This document shows positions 35,511-43,299 of a stretch of 52,477 bases of DNA, in pieces. The stretch lies in contig JAQUST010000010.1 of assembly GCA_028710495.1 (NCBI GenBank), forward strand, positions 2,481-54,957. The letters run 5' to 3'. The notes under the pieces are model-generated. The model was not told the DNA's origin. It ran no database searches and saw only the letters and a list, made by a program, of their open reading frames with translations. A program made the translations under genes and the position numbers. How positions within the stretch are numbered: the stretch's first letter is position 1; every line of letters begins with the position of its first letter. Source of the DNA: Clostridia bacterium. GTDB lineage: Bacteria > Bacillota > Clostridia > Christensenellales > CAG-917.

Positions 35511-35614
35511 ATGGCAAAAAGCATAAGTCTAGTGAAAAAAAACAACTGTTTTTGAGATAAGCGGGAAAACCCGTGAAAATGGCAATAAGCATGGACTCAA
35601 AGGCGCATAAGCAT
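35511..35614 (+). promoter_or_regulatory. Leader RNA element, copy B (GGCAAWAAGCAT motif and hairpin)
   Basis: ATGGCAAAAAGCATA (35511-35525), hairpin CGGG-AAAA-CCCG followed by TGAAAAT, ATGGCAATAAGCATG (35579-35593) and a weaker third copy AGGCGCATAAGCAT (35601-35614). It lies in the 230-base gap before the ATPase gene and mirrors copy A before the peptidase gene. Confidence 0.5.
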
Positions 35615-35636
35615 CGAATAGATGCTGGAGGTTACT

Positions 35637-37142
35637 ATGAATATCAATGCTGTATTTAAGTTCCTAACAGCCTTCTTGGGCGCATTTTATGACCAGGGAC
35701 TTGCCCGCATATTCTGGGGCATTATCGGAATTTTCAATTATAAAGAGTACAAAGAAGCGCTTGATTCAACCACCGCCGGTTTTGGCGCAGGTGAATGGGC
35801 TGTTTCTTCTATTTTCATTATTTTGATTGCTGCTATTTTGGTTGCAATAATTTGGTTTGTCGTTTTCCTGCTTCGCAAGATGATAAGACTAAGAAGGAAT
35901 AGCGTGCTACCACAAGACCTTGTTGAGGAGTGCGCCAATTTGAAGCACCAAATTGTCAGAATGAGCGCAGAAAAGGACAGAATTTTGGGAATGCGTGTTA
36001 GTGATATCGGATTCCAAGATGGTGATGAAGAAGGAGGCGACGAGAAAAAGGTCAAGGAAGGAGAGTCCCGTTTTTACAAACTTTCTGAAATTGATGCTTT
36101 ATATGAAAACTACGTTGACCCTGTCTATGATGATGAAATCACGCTCGAAGGTTTCTGTGATATGTTCCGTTCATTTGCTTGTAACCGAATGAAACTTTTC
36201 TATGAGCCAAGAGTTATCCGTTTGTTTGTTGCAGGTATGGCGACCACAAGACTGTTGATTTTGCAAGGTATATCTGGTACAGGTAAAACATCTCTTCCTC
36301 ACGCATTCGGTATTTTCCTTCAAAACCCCGCGACAATTGCTTCAGTTCAGCCGTCATGGCGTGATAGAACAGAATTGTTCGGGTATTTCAACGAATTTAC
36401 AAAGCGTTTCAATGAAACGCAAGTTTTGAAGAAAATGTATGAAGCAACTTGGAATAGAAATATTTACTTGACAATTCTCGACGAAATGAACATCGCGCGT
36501 GTTGAGTACTATTTTGCTGAAATGTTGTCAATTTTGGAAATGCCATCACGAGATGAGTGGGTTATTGACTTGGTTCCATCCGGTTGGCCAAGCGATCCAA
36601 AGCATATCGAAAAAGGCAGATTTGTTCTTCCTGCAAATATGTGGTTTATCGGAACAGCTAACAACGATGACTCGACATTCGCTATTTCAGATAAGGTTTA
36701 TGACCGTGCTATTCCTATCAACATCAATAGCAAGGGTGTTTCGTTTGAAGCGCCGTACACTGAGAACCTTTTCATCAGCTTCGACCATTTGGAAGCAATG
36801 TTCAAATCTGCGATGCAAAACAATCAGGTAGCTCCTGAAAATCTCAGAAAAATCGATGAATTGGACAACTATGTTATCAAACATTTCCGCCTTGCGTTTG
36901 GTAACCGTATTGTGAAGCAATTAAAAGAGTTTGTTCCTTGTTACATAGCTTGCGGCGGAACAGAACTTGATGGACTTGATTATGTTCTTTGTAACAAAAT
37001 TTTGCGTAAATTTGAATCCTTGAACTTAGCGTACATTCGTGATGAAATTGACGGTCTTATTCTTTACCTGTCTGAGCAGTTTGGCGAAGAGAATATGACA
37101 GAGTGCAAAGATTATATGAATAGATTGAAGAAACTCTTCTAA
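35637..37142 (+). CDS. Membrane-anchored McrB-type AAA+ ATPase
   Basis: A 501-residue AAA+ ATPase of the McrB branch with an added membrane anchor. One clear membrane helix (about 57-79) follows a short hydrophobic N-terminus. A coiled/charged linker (80-160) leads to the motor. Walker A is GISGTGKT (211-218), Walker B is LDEMNIARVEYYFAE (D282, E283), and FIGTANNDDSTFAISDKVYDRA is the McrB-type sensor/Arg-finger stretch. No DNA-recognition domain is present. GGAGG (35627-35631) sets ATG 35637 over ATG 35622. In McrBC and its relatives the partner is McrC or a DUF2357 protein, and the next gene fits that. Here the motor would sit at the membrane next to two signal peptidases. Confidence 0.85.
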   Translation: MNINAVFKFLTAFLGAFYDQGLARIFWGIIGIFNYKEYKEALDSTTAGFGAGEWAVSSIFIILIAAILVAIIWFVVFLLRKMIRLRRNSVLPQDLVEECANLKHQIVRMSAEKDRILGMRVSDIGFQDGDEEGGDEKKVKEGESRFYKLSEIDALYENYVDPVYDDEITLEGFCDMFRSFACNRMKLFYEPRVIRLFVAGMATTRLLILQGISGTGKTSLPHAFGIFLQNPATIASVQPSWRDRTELFGYFNEFTKRFNETQVLKKMYEATWNRNIYLTILDEMNIARVEYYFAEMLSILEMPSRDEWVIDLVPSGWPSDPKHIEKGRFVLPANMWFIGTANNDDSTFAISDKVYDRAIPININSKGVSFEAPYTENLFISFDHLEAMFKSAMQNNQVAPENLRKIDELDNYVIKHFRLAFGNRIVKQLKEFVPCYIACGGTELDGLDYVLCNKILRKFESLNLAYIRDEIDGLILYLSEQFGEENMTECKDYMNRLKKLF

Positions 37143-37290
37143 AAGTCTTACAGATGGAATTGCCAAAGACTTGCGAAAGTTTTATTCGTTTATGTTTTGT
37201 ATTGTACATATTTGCGAAATTAAAAACTCGGTGCAATTTCATCCTATATATTTTTTGTTGCGGTTGTTGCTTTTGTAATACTTCAAAAAG

Positions 37291-40098
37291 TTGCAAAAAT
37301 CCGCCAAACTAATCGCTTTAGTTGGTTTTGAGAAAAAGGACGCGCAGTTTTGCGTGAATGATGAAATGGGCAATACGAGGGACCAATATCTCCAATATGC
37401 GAAGAAAATTGTTTCCGTCCTCTCTGACGAGGCGTTTTATGCCCAATACAAAAATAAGGTTGAATCAGGCGCGTCGAACATTAAGATGTTCAAAAAAAGA
37501 CTTATTCAGGACATTTCTATTGACTGGATAGATACCATTGAAGAAAGTTTGCCTTGTCTTGATAATATTGTTCGAAATCCGAGAAAATTTATCGTTCAGG
37601 AAGAAGATATTGTGGATGTTTCGCTAGCTCGAAGTATTTCTACAGAATCTATCAAACACTTGGCGCAGCATACAAATATGATTTCTAAGGTTGATAAAGA
37701 CGGCACAGTTACGCCGTCTAAAATTCTCAACATCACCAAAGAGGAATCGTATGAAATTTACGAAAACCGTTTTCTTTATACCCTGCTTTTGAAACTAAAA
37801 GACTTTGTCACAATGCGTTATGACAAAATCAAAAAAGCATCTGCCACGCAAGAGGTCTTGCAACTTGATGTGGAAAGCAGATTCAATCTTCCATCCAAAA
37901 AAATTAGTTATCGCACTGAATATATGGCGCAGCTAAGCTTCGACGAGGTTATGCAACTTGACCCTGAGACTCTTACAAAGGTCGAGCGTGTTGCCAAAAT
38001 CGATCGAATTATCACCGACTTTTTGTCATCAACATTTGCAAAAGCGATGAGAAGTTGCGCTCCCGTGCGTCCGCCAATCACAAGAACGAATGTTATTCTA
38101 AAAGAGCCGAACTTCAAAAAGGCGCTGACTCTTTGGCAGTTTGTTGAAACCTATCAGCTGACAGGTGGTTTTGCGACTTCTGACGAAATTGAAGACTGCG
38201 AATTAGCAGATGATTCAGTATCAAATTTGCGTGATATGGTTGCTTTGAACACAATGTTGTTTGAAAGCCTTTACGACCACACTGATCAAGAAACAAAAAT
38301 GGAAGAAACCGAATTTGTCGATATTATGCGTATCGGCGAACTCGATTTTTTGCCGGATAAAATTGTCCGTGACCAATGGGCTCAAAAGATGGAAGACAAG
38401 CTCAAGGTCGATGAGGATGAAAAAGAAAAAGAAGTAGAAAAAGAAAAATCTGATGAATTGGAAGCTCAAGGCGAAGAAAAGCCGAAAGAGCAGAAACCAG
38501 AGGATAAGCCTGAAGATAAACAAAAAGAAGAAAAAGAAGAAGAAAAGGAAGAAAAAGCTCCAAAAGAGAAAGAAGAGGGCGATGAAGAGAACGAAAAAGA
38601 TCGCCAAACCGAAACACCTCCAAAAGATTGGGAGGATGAAGAAGATGATGATGAGCCAAACGAGGAAAAATTTGATAAGAATTTATTCCAAGTCAAGATG
38701 CTCTACAAGCGTCCAAAAGATGACCGTTTGCGCCAAGAGGAAATTGGCAGAATCAAGGATGCCATTGACCGTTGTCTTGCTCTTTACCGCAAACAAAAGC
38801 AGGATGAGAACGACGAAGCAATACAACAAAGAAAACGCAAGCATCTTGCTGAGCGTGCCGAAGCCTTACGCCGTCAACACGAAGAGGAAATGCTTACCCG
38901 CGGAGTTGCCGATGTTTTGGGCGATAGCTTTTCTTCGCAAGCGGCAAAAATTATATTGCCAAAGAAATCCGACGAAACAGATGAGCTTGAAATCTCAGAA
39001 CTTGAACAGAAGCCTGAAGAGAGAAAGACACACAATATTGTCGTTGGAAATATGAACCTTAACGAACAAAAGGTTGATTCAGGTTACAATTTTGATGACC
39101 TAAAACAAACTGCTGAAGCCAAACCGCATGCTCCTCGAGTTGCAAAAGAAAAAGATAATGTTGAAGAGGCGACAAAACGCAGAGTTATAGAGACAAAAGA
39201 TCCGTGGGCGCTCTCAAGTACCACGCTCAATCAAAGATATTCACAGGCAACAGGACGCACCGCAAATATAGAAGCAATAGATGAACGGCTTGTCGGCATA
39301 GGCAAAAATCCACTTAAACTCAAGAGTGCAAACGATATTCTGGGTGGTACATTCGGACAAGACAAAGTCAAAATCCAAATCAAAAAGAAACCTGCCAAGG
39401 AAGAACTTGCAGAACCTGTTGTGGAAGAACTCGAGAGACCTATTGTCGAAAAAGTCGCAAATAAATCAACCACAAAAGCAAAAGTTTTGCCAAAACCAAC
39501 GCCCATTGATGAAGAAGATTCCAAAATCGACTTGAATACTGTGAAAGACAGTAATTCAAACCAAAAGCCAACGCCACTTCCTGAAGAAGAGAACGGAATT
39601 TTGTCGGATAAAAAAACAATTTCGCTATCTAAAACCAGTGCGACTAAGACTGAGTCGAAGAGTGCGTCATCAAATAAATCCGTGGCGAAAGCTATAATCG
39701 CAAAAGGTGAAAAAGCATCAACAATGAATGTTGTGTCGACTGCAAAAGCCGCGCATCCGTTTGATGAAATTGATAACAGCTCAAAAACAACGGCAGGAAG
39801 AAATATACGAATATCGCAGGAAGCACGCGACCCGTGGGCGCTGTCAAGCACGACGCTAAATCAAAAATATTCGCGTCCAAGCGGGAAAAATAGTGAAATA
39901 GAAGCGATTGATGAAAAGAAAGTTGCTGTGGGCAAAGTCAGTTTGCGCCAGAAGGGCGTTAACGAAATCTTAGGAAGCGATGTTTTCGGAGGTAAGGTTG
40001 AAATAAAAACTACTCAAAAATCGAAGTCTTCTGCTACAAATAAAAAACCGAATGGTACTACGAAACAAGAAAATAGTCCTAAAAAGGATAATGAATAA
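37291..40098 (+). CDS. DUF2357-like protein with charged linker and two DPWALSS modules
   Basis: A 935-residue protein. Residues about 75-195 resemble the DUF2357 region found beside McrB-type ATPases (SIDWIDTIEESLPCLDNIV, RNPRKFI, STESIKHLAQHTN, PSKILNI, YEIYENRFLYTLL). The PD-(D/E)xK nuclease that often follows in that family is not recognisable. Instead there is a Glu/Lys-rich stretch (about 370-460), a coiled region (about 465-545), and two similar modules of about 65 residues at 637-700 and 847-912 (DPWALSSTTLNQ[RK]YS...IEAIDE...). No membrane segment is seen. The start is uncertain: TTG 37291 has no ribosome site; GTG 37354 and ATG 37366 are alternatives. The next gene overlaps its stop by one base. 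Confidence 0.75.
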   Translation: MQKSAKLIALVGFEKKDAQFCVNDEMGNTRDQYLQYAKKIVSVLSDEAFYAQYKNKVESGASNIKMFKKRLIQDISIDWIDTIEESLPCLDNIVRNPRKFIVQEEDIVDVSLARSISTESIKHLAQHTNMISKVDKDGTVTPSKILNITKEESYEIYENRFLYTLLLKLKDFVTMRYDKIKKASATQEVLQLDVESRFNLPSKKISYRTEYMAQLSFDEVMQLDPETLTKVERVAKIDRIITDFLSSTFAKAMRSCAPVRPPITRTNVILKEPNFKKALTLWQFVETYQLTGGFATSDEIEDCELADDSVSNLRDMVALNTMLFESLYDHTDQETKMEETEFVDIMRIGELDFLPDKIVRDQWAQKMEDKLKVDEDEKEKEVEKEKSDELEAQGEEKPKEQKPEDKPEDKQKEEKEEEKEEKAPKEKEEGDEENEKDRQTETPPKDWEDEEDDDEPNEEKFDKNLFQVKMLYKRPKDDRLRQEEIGRIKDAIDRCLALYRKQKQDENDEAIQQRKRKHLAERAEALRRQHEEEMLTRGVADVLGDSFSSQAAKIILPKKSDETDELEISELEQKPEERKTHNIVVGNMNLNEQKVDSGYNFDDLKQTAEAKPHAPRVAKEKDNVEEATKRRVIETKDPWALSSTTLNQRYSQATGRTANIEAIDERLVGIGKNPLKLKSANDILGGTFGQDKVKIQIKKKPAKEELAEPVVEELERPIVEKVANKSTTKAKVLPKPTPIDEEDSKIDLNTVKDSNSNQKPTPLPEEENGILSDKKTISLSKTSATKTESKSASSNKSVAKAIIAKGEKASTMNVVSTAKAAHPFDEIDNSSKTTAGRNIRISQEARDPWALSSTTLNQKYSRPSGKNSEIEAIDEKKVAVGKVSLRQKGVNEILGSDVFGGKVEIKTTQKSKSSATNKKPNGTTKQENSPKKDNE

Positions 40099-40826
40099 TG
40101 ACAAAACCTGCTGAAATATCTAAAGGAAGAAAAATATATAGGACTATTTCTAGTATAATTACACTGCTCGTTGCATTATTTTTGTGCGGTGTTGCGCTGT
40201 TAGCAATTGTGCAAAGAAGCACGGACAAGTCTCCTCACGTTTTCGGTTATTACATGTACACCGTTTTGACTGACAGCATGGAACCAACGCTTATGGTAGG
40301 TGATGTAATTTTATCAAAACAGGCAGTTGCAGAAGAACTCAAAGTTGGGGATATAGTAACGTACAAAGCTGAAACAGGGGCGCTTGAGGGTTACAACCTT
40401 ACGCATAGAATTGTAAGATTACTTGATGTTGAAAACGTCAAATACGTTGTCACTCAGGGCGACAATACTTCGGGAGAGGATGCTCCGGTTGAAGCTGCAC
40501 ATATCAGCTCAGTTTATGTGAGAAATTTGGATAGTATTGCAGGTATATTGAGTTTTTTGAAAACTCCGCAAGGTTTTATTTGCATTATTGTTTTGCCGTT
40601 GTTGCTAGTTTTGGTTCTCATTATTGTATCTTATTTCCGTGACCGACTCAAACTTGAAAAGCAAGAAGCGATTTCAGATTTTATAAATAAAAATAAAGAT
40701 AAAAAAGATGATAAAAAATTCAATAATCTTGATGAATTGAGCGATGACGAAAAAATAGAACTTCTTGAAGAAATGCAAAAACACAAGGAAAGTAAGGTTG
40801 ACAAGGAACATAAGGAAGAAAAGTAG
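40098..40826 (+). CDS. Second SipW-like signal peptidase I
   Basis: A 242-residue ER/archaeal-type signal peptidase, paralogue of the one encoded at 34295-35407. It has an N-terminal membrane helix (about 16-38), catalytic S60 (TDSMEPT), H103 (LTHRI) and D122 (TQGDN), and a C-terminal membrane helix (about 159-180). The short cytoplasmic tail ends in Lys/Glu and contains LDELSDDEK (211-219), the same motif as in the other peptidase. It lacks the Ala/Lys/Pro tail. ATG 40098 overlaps the preceding stop, with AAGGA about 10 bases upstream, so it is translationally coupled to the DUF2357-like gene. Confidence 0.87.
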   Translation: MTKPAEISKGRKIYRTISSIITLLVALFLCGVALLAIVQRSTDKSPHVFGYYMYTVLTDSMEPTLMVGDVILSKQAVAEELKVGDIVTYKAETGALEGYNLTHRIVRLLDVENVKYVVTQGDNTSGEDAPVEAAHISSVYVRNLDSIAGILSFLKTPQGFICIIVLPLLLVLVLIIVSYFRDRLKLEKQEAISDFINKNKDKKDDKKFNNLDELSDDEKIELLEEMQKHKESKVDKEHKEEK

Positions 40827-41126
40827 GAAAAAAAGACTAATTTTTTTATTCAACGATATATTTACTTTAATCTTTCACTTAACATGACACTTTAGTTTTG
40901 TTGGTTTATGATTTAGGCTTGCAACAAAACGTGGACAATTATGATTGGGAAGAGTTTTAAGGCAATGTGAGACGCTTTAAGAGCACATAACCCTTAGTCG
41001 CGAGAAAGTGTTCAAAAACAACATCTTGGTTTGCTAATGGCGAAATAGCGCCGTCAAATGAACTCAAAAATTGAGCGAATCTTTTTTTTAGTTTAAGCGA
41101 CTGAATTCGAAATACGGGCTATTGCT
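40827..41126. other. Non-coding region after the second peptidase gene
   Basis: No credible gene on either strand. A weak hairpin CTCAAAAATTGAG near 41069-41081 precedes a T-run (about 41089-41096), a possible terminator for the operon. Confidence 0.4.
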
Positions 41127-41235
41127 GCTTCCGCCTTAGTTTGGGATTGATGAATACCCGAAGTAAGCTTATATCGTAAATAAAGCGGTTAGAGATGGTA
41201 TTTACCGCATAACAGTTTGGCGGAAGTAATTTTTT
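41127..41235 (+). ncRNA. Candidate structured RNA with terminal T-run
   Basis: An 8-9-bp closing stem (CTTCCGCC at 41128-41135 with GGCGGAAG at 41219-41226) encloses a hairpin TTTGGG (41140-41145)/CCCGAA (41157-41162) and a second stem-loop with alternative pairings (GTAAAT/ATTTAC or GCGGT/ACCGC, about 41175-41210). TTTTTT follows at once. It matches no RNA family I know by eye. It could be a small RNA, a riboswitch-like attenuator or a large terminator. Confidence 0.4.
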
Positions 41236-41337
41236 AACACGCAGTAAAGTAATTTATTGAACAAAGCTAAAAGGTCAATAATTCAAATCGCCTAATGATA
41301 AATAGCTATGATTGTTTATGCCATCAAAGGAAATATC

Positions 41338-41409
41338 ATGATGGAAAAACAAAGCTATGCGAACAATGCTCTTAAATCTTTAAAAGTATATAGATACAAC
41401 TGTTTATAA
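41338..41409 (+). CDS. Possible 23-residue small protein or leader peptide
   Basis: ATG 41338 (with a second ATG directly after) follows AAAGGA at a good distance. The frame encodes MMEKQSYANNALKSLKVYRY plus three residues and stops at TAA, 10 bases before a strong terminator. The ribosome site, short basic ORF and terminator form a compact unit. No family is recognised; a chance ORF cannot be excluded. Confidence 0.4.
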   Translation: MMEKQSYANNALKSLKVYRYNCL

Positions 41410-41419
41410 CGAAAAAACA

Positions 41420-41450
41420 AAAGGTCTCAGCAATTTGCAGAGACCTTTTT
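41420..41450. terminator. Bidirectional terminator between convergent units
   Basis: AAAGGTCTC (41420-41428), an 11-base loop, then GAGACCTTT (41440-41448) and T-run. The A-run on the left arm gives a T-run on the minus strand, so it can also end the symporter transcript. Confidence 0.85.
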
Positions 41451-41633
41451 GTTTATAATTTTGGTTTTGTAAAATTTATGTTTTCACAACCAAATGATAT
41501 TATTCTTTTTTGTTGTAAAATTAGATAAAAGACATTCGCTAGTGAAAACATCTAAAAATAAACTTGCAATTCTTCTTTTGTTTGATGCTATTAAATTCAA
41601 GATAAGCAGACAGTTCAAAATTGCTATGCAAAA

Positions 41634-43298
41634 TTATTTTTCACTATCATCTGTTATATCATTTTCAATAATGACATACTCATCGGTTGCTATTATTTTT
41701 AATTCTTCTTCAGCTGTCAAGGTTTCACCACGAAGTGCAGCGTCACGGCGCGCATGGAGAACCGCAAGAATTCTTTTGTGTTCGTCGTCATCAAGGCAAT
41801 AGTTCCAAGTTGGTATAATCGCAAGCAAACAGCCGATAGCGGGCAGTATTGAAACAATGAGGAACAAAATCATCATAAATGAGCCATATTCTCCGACAAG
41901 TCTTGGAGTTCCGCCCGCAGTGATATAGGCGTTGAGTTCCTGAACGCGACTGTCTGAGAAGCCGACGATAGTGTATGCAATACCGGAAATGATAGTTGCA
42001 ATACCGCTTTGAAGTTTTGTGACAAAGGTTTGTCCTGAGAAGAAAACGGCATCTGGACGACGGTTGTTTGTGTATTCTTCATAATCGACGGCATTTGCTA
42101 TCATTGTTGATTGCAAAACAGTTGTTACACCGCCCGAAGCGCCGCATACAAAGAATAAGCCGAAGCATGCAATAATCCAGCCAACATTTGTAAGTCCGCT
42201 TGGTGCAATAAGATAAGCAATAAAAATTAGTAAATACGGAACTATTCCGAGAATATTTGAGCCATTGTATAAATTCTTTGTTGAGAATCTGCCGAGAAGT
42301 TTTGGTGTGAATGCCATTGCAACAAATTGCCCGATAAACATTCCGCCGCCAAGAAGCGCCATATAAAGTAATGCCAGCAGTGCGTTTTTGGATGAAAAGT
42401 AATATGTAACCAAAGGCATAGCAGCAAGTGCGATAAGCATTTTTGTACTGCTTAGAATACCTGACATAATGATTTGTCTGAAAGGCTTGTTTTTGATTGC
42501 AATTTTGAAATTGTCAACCATGGAGTATTTTGTGCCATTTGCAGGAATTCTTTCCCTAATTTTGAAGCCAAGAGGAATAAATACTGCAGTTCCGATTATT
42601 CCAAAGATAATAGCGGCCAATAGGAAACCGTATTTTTCGCCTATCGCTGCATTTCCACCAGCAATCGCTGTGTTCGTAAGCATACTGCCAAGACCAAGAG
42701 CTAGAGGTTGAATACCTAAAAGCGTAATTCCGCCGCCGATACCACCTGCAACACGGGCAAGTGAAAGTAATTTTGTTTTATCTTTATCCGACTCTGTCAT
42801 AAGTGATGTTGCGCTCCAGAGTGGAATATCTCCCAAGGTGTAAATCATTCCCCACAAAATATAGGTGAATGCTGCCCAGAAAACTATAAGTGAATTTGAA
42901 ACTGTTCCGTCGCCATAGAAACCGAAGTTTGTGAAACAGGCGATAGTAATTATCAAAATTGGAATAGGGACAATCATAAGATATGGACGGCACTTGCCCC
43001 ACTTAGATCTTGTTCTGTCAACAATTGTTCCCATCATCGGGTCGTTGAAAGCATCCCATACACGAGCTGCGGCCATTATGATTGAAACTGTAAGTGCTGG
43101 AATAAGTAAAGTAAATTGCAAATAATATGCAAGCGCAGCGCCAATAATGTTGTAAATTACATTTTGCCCTGCAAGTCCAACTAAATACCAGTTGCGTTCC
43201 GAGGAAGTGTAAGTTTTCAATACAGAACTGTCGCGTGAGGTATTGTCGGATGAAACAATGTTTTCGGTATTCAAGGCCATTTCGTTTGTCTTTTCCAT
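41634..43298 (-). CDS. GPH-family sugar/cation symporter (MFS)
   Basis: A 554-residue membrane transporter of the glycoside-pentoside-hexuronide:cation symporter family (MelB-like), probably importing a glycoside with Na+ or H+. About twelve hydrophobic helices are visible. The family signature AFNDPMMGTIVDRTRSKWGKCRPYL holds the cation-site aspartates, and the loop ANAVDYEEYTNNRRPDA is typical of the group. The C-terminal cytoplasmic tail of about 60 residues (HKRILAVLHARRDAALRG...) is longer than in MelB. GGAGGTGG inside the end of the upstream lipoprotein gene serves as its ribosome site, so the two are coupled. No glycosidase gene is nearby to suggest the substrate. Confidence 0.88.
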   Translation of the reverse strand: MEKTNEMALNTENIVSSDNTSRDSSVLKTYTSSERNWYLVGLAGQNVIYNIIGAALAYYLQFTLLIPALTVSIIMAAARVWDAFNDPMMGTIVDRTRSKWGKCRPYLMIVPIPILIITIACFTNFGFYGDGTVSNSLIVFWAAFTYILWGMIYTLGDIPLWSATSLMTESDKDKTKLLSLARVAGGIGGGITLLGIQPLALGLGSMLTNTAIAGGNAAIGEKYGFLLAAIIFGIIGTAVFIPLGFKIRERIPANGTKYSMVDNFKIAIKNKPFRQIIMSGILSSTKMLIALAAMPLVTYYFSSKNALLALLYMALLGGGMFIGQFVAMAFTPKLLGRFSTKNLYNGSNILGIVPYLLIFIAYLIAPSGLTNVGWIIACFGLFFVCGASGGVTTVLQSTMIANAVDYEEYTNNRRPDAVFFSGQTFVTKLQSGIATIISGIAYTIVGFSDSRVQELNAYITAGGTPRLVGEYGSFMMILFLIVSILPAIGCLLAIIPTWNYCLDDDEHKRILAVLHARRDAALRGETLTAEEELKIIATDEYVIIENDITDDSEK

Positions 43299-43299
43299 A

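Noticed and set aside
35637-40098. A type IV (McrBC) restriction system
   Set aside because: The ATPase is membrane-anchored without a DNA-reading domain, no nuclease motif is visible in the partner, and the genes lie between two signal peptidases.
41127-41235. Minus-strand SRP RNA because of a GGAAGCAGC string
   Set aside because: The rest of the SRP Alu/tetraloop context is missing; only a short chance match.
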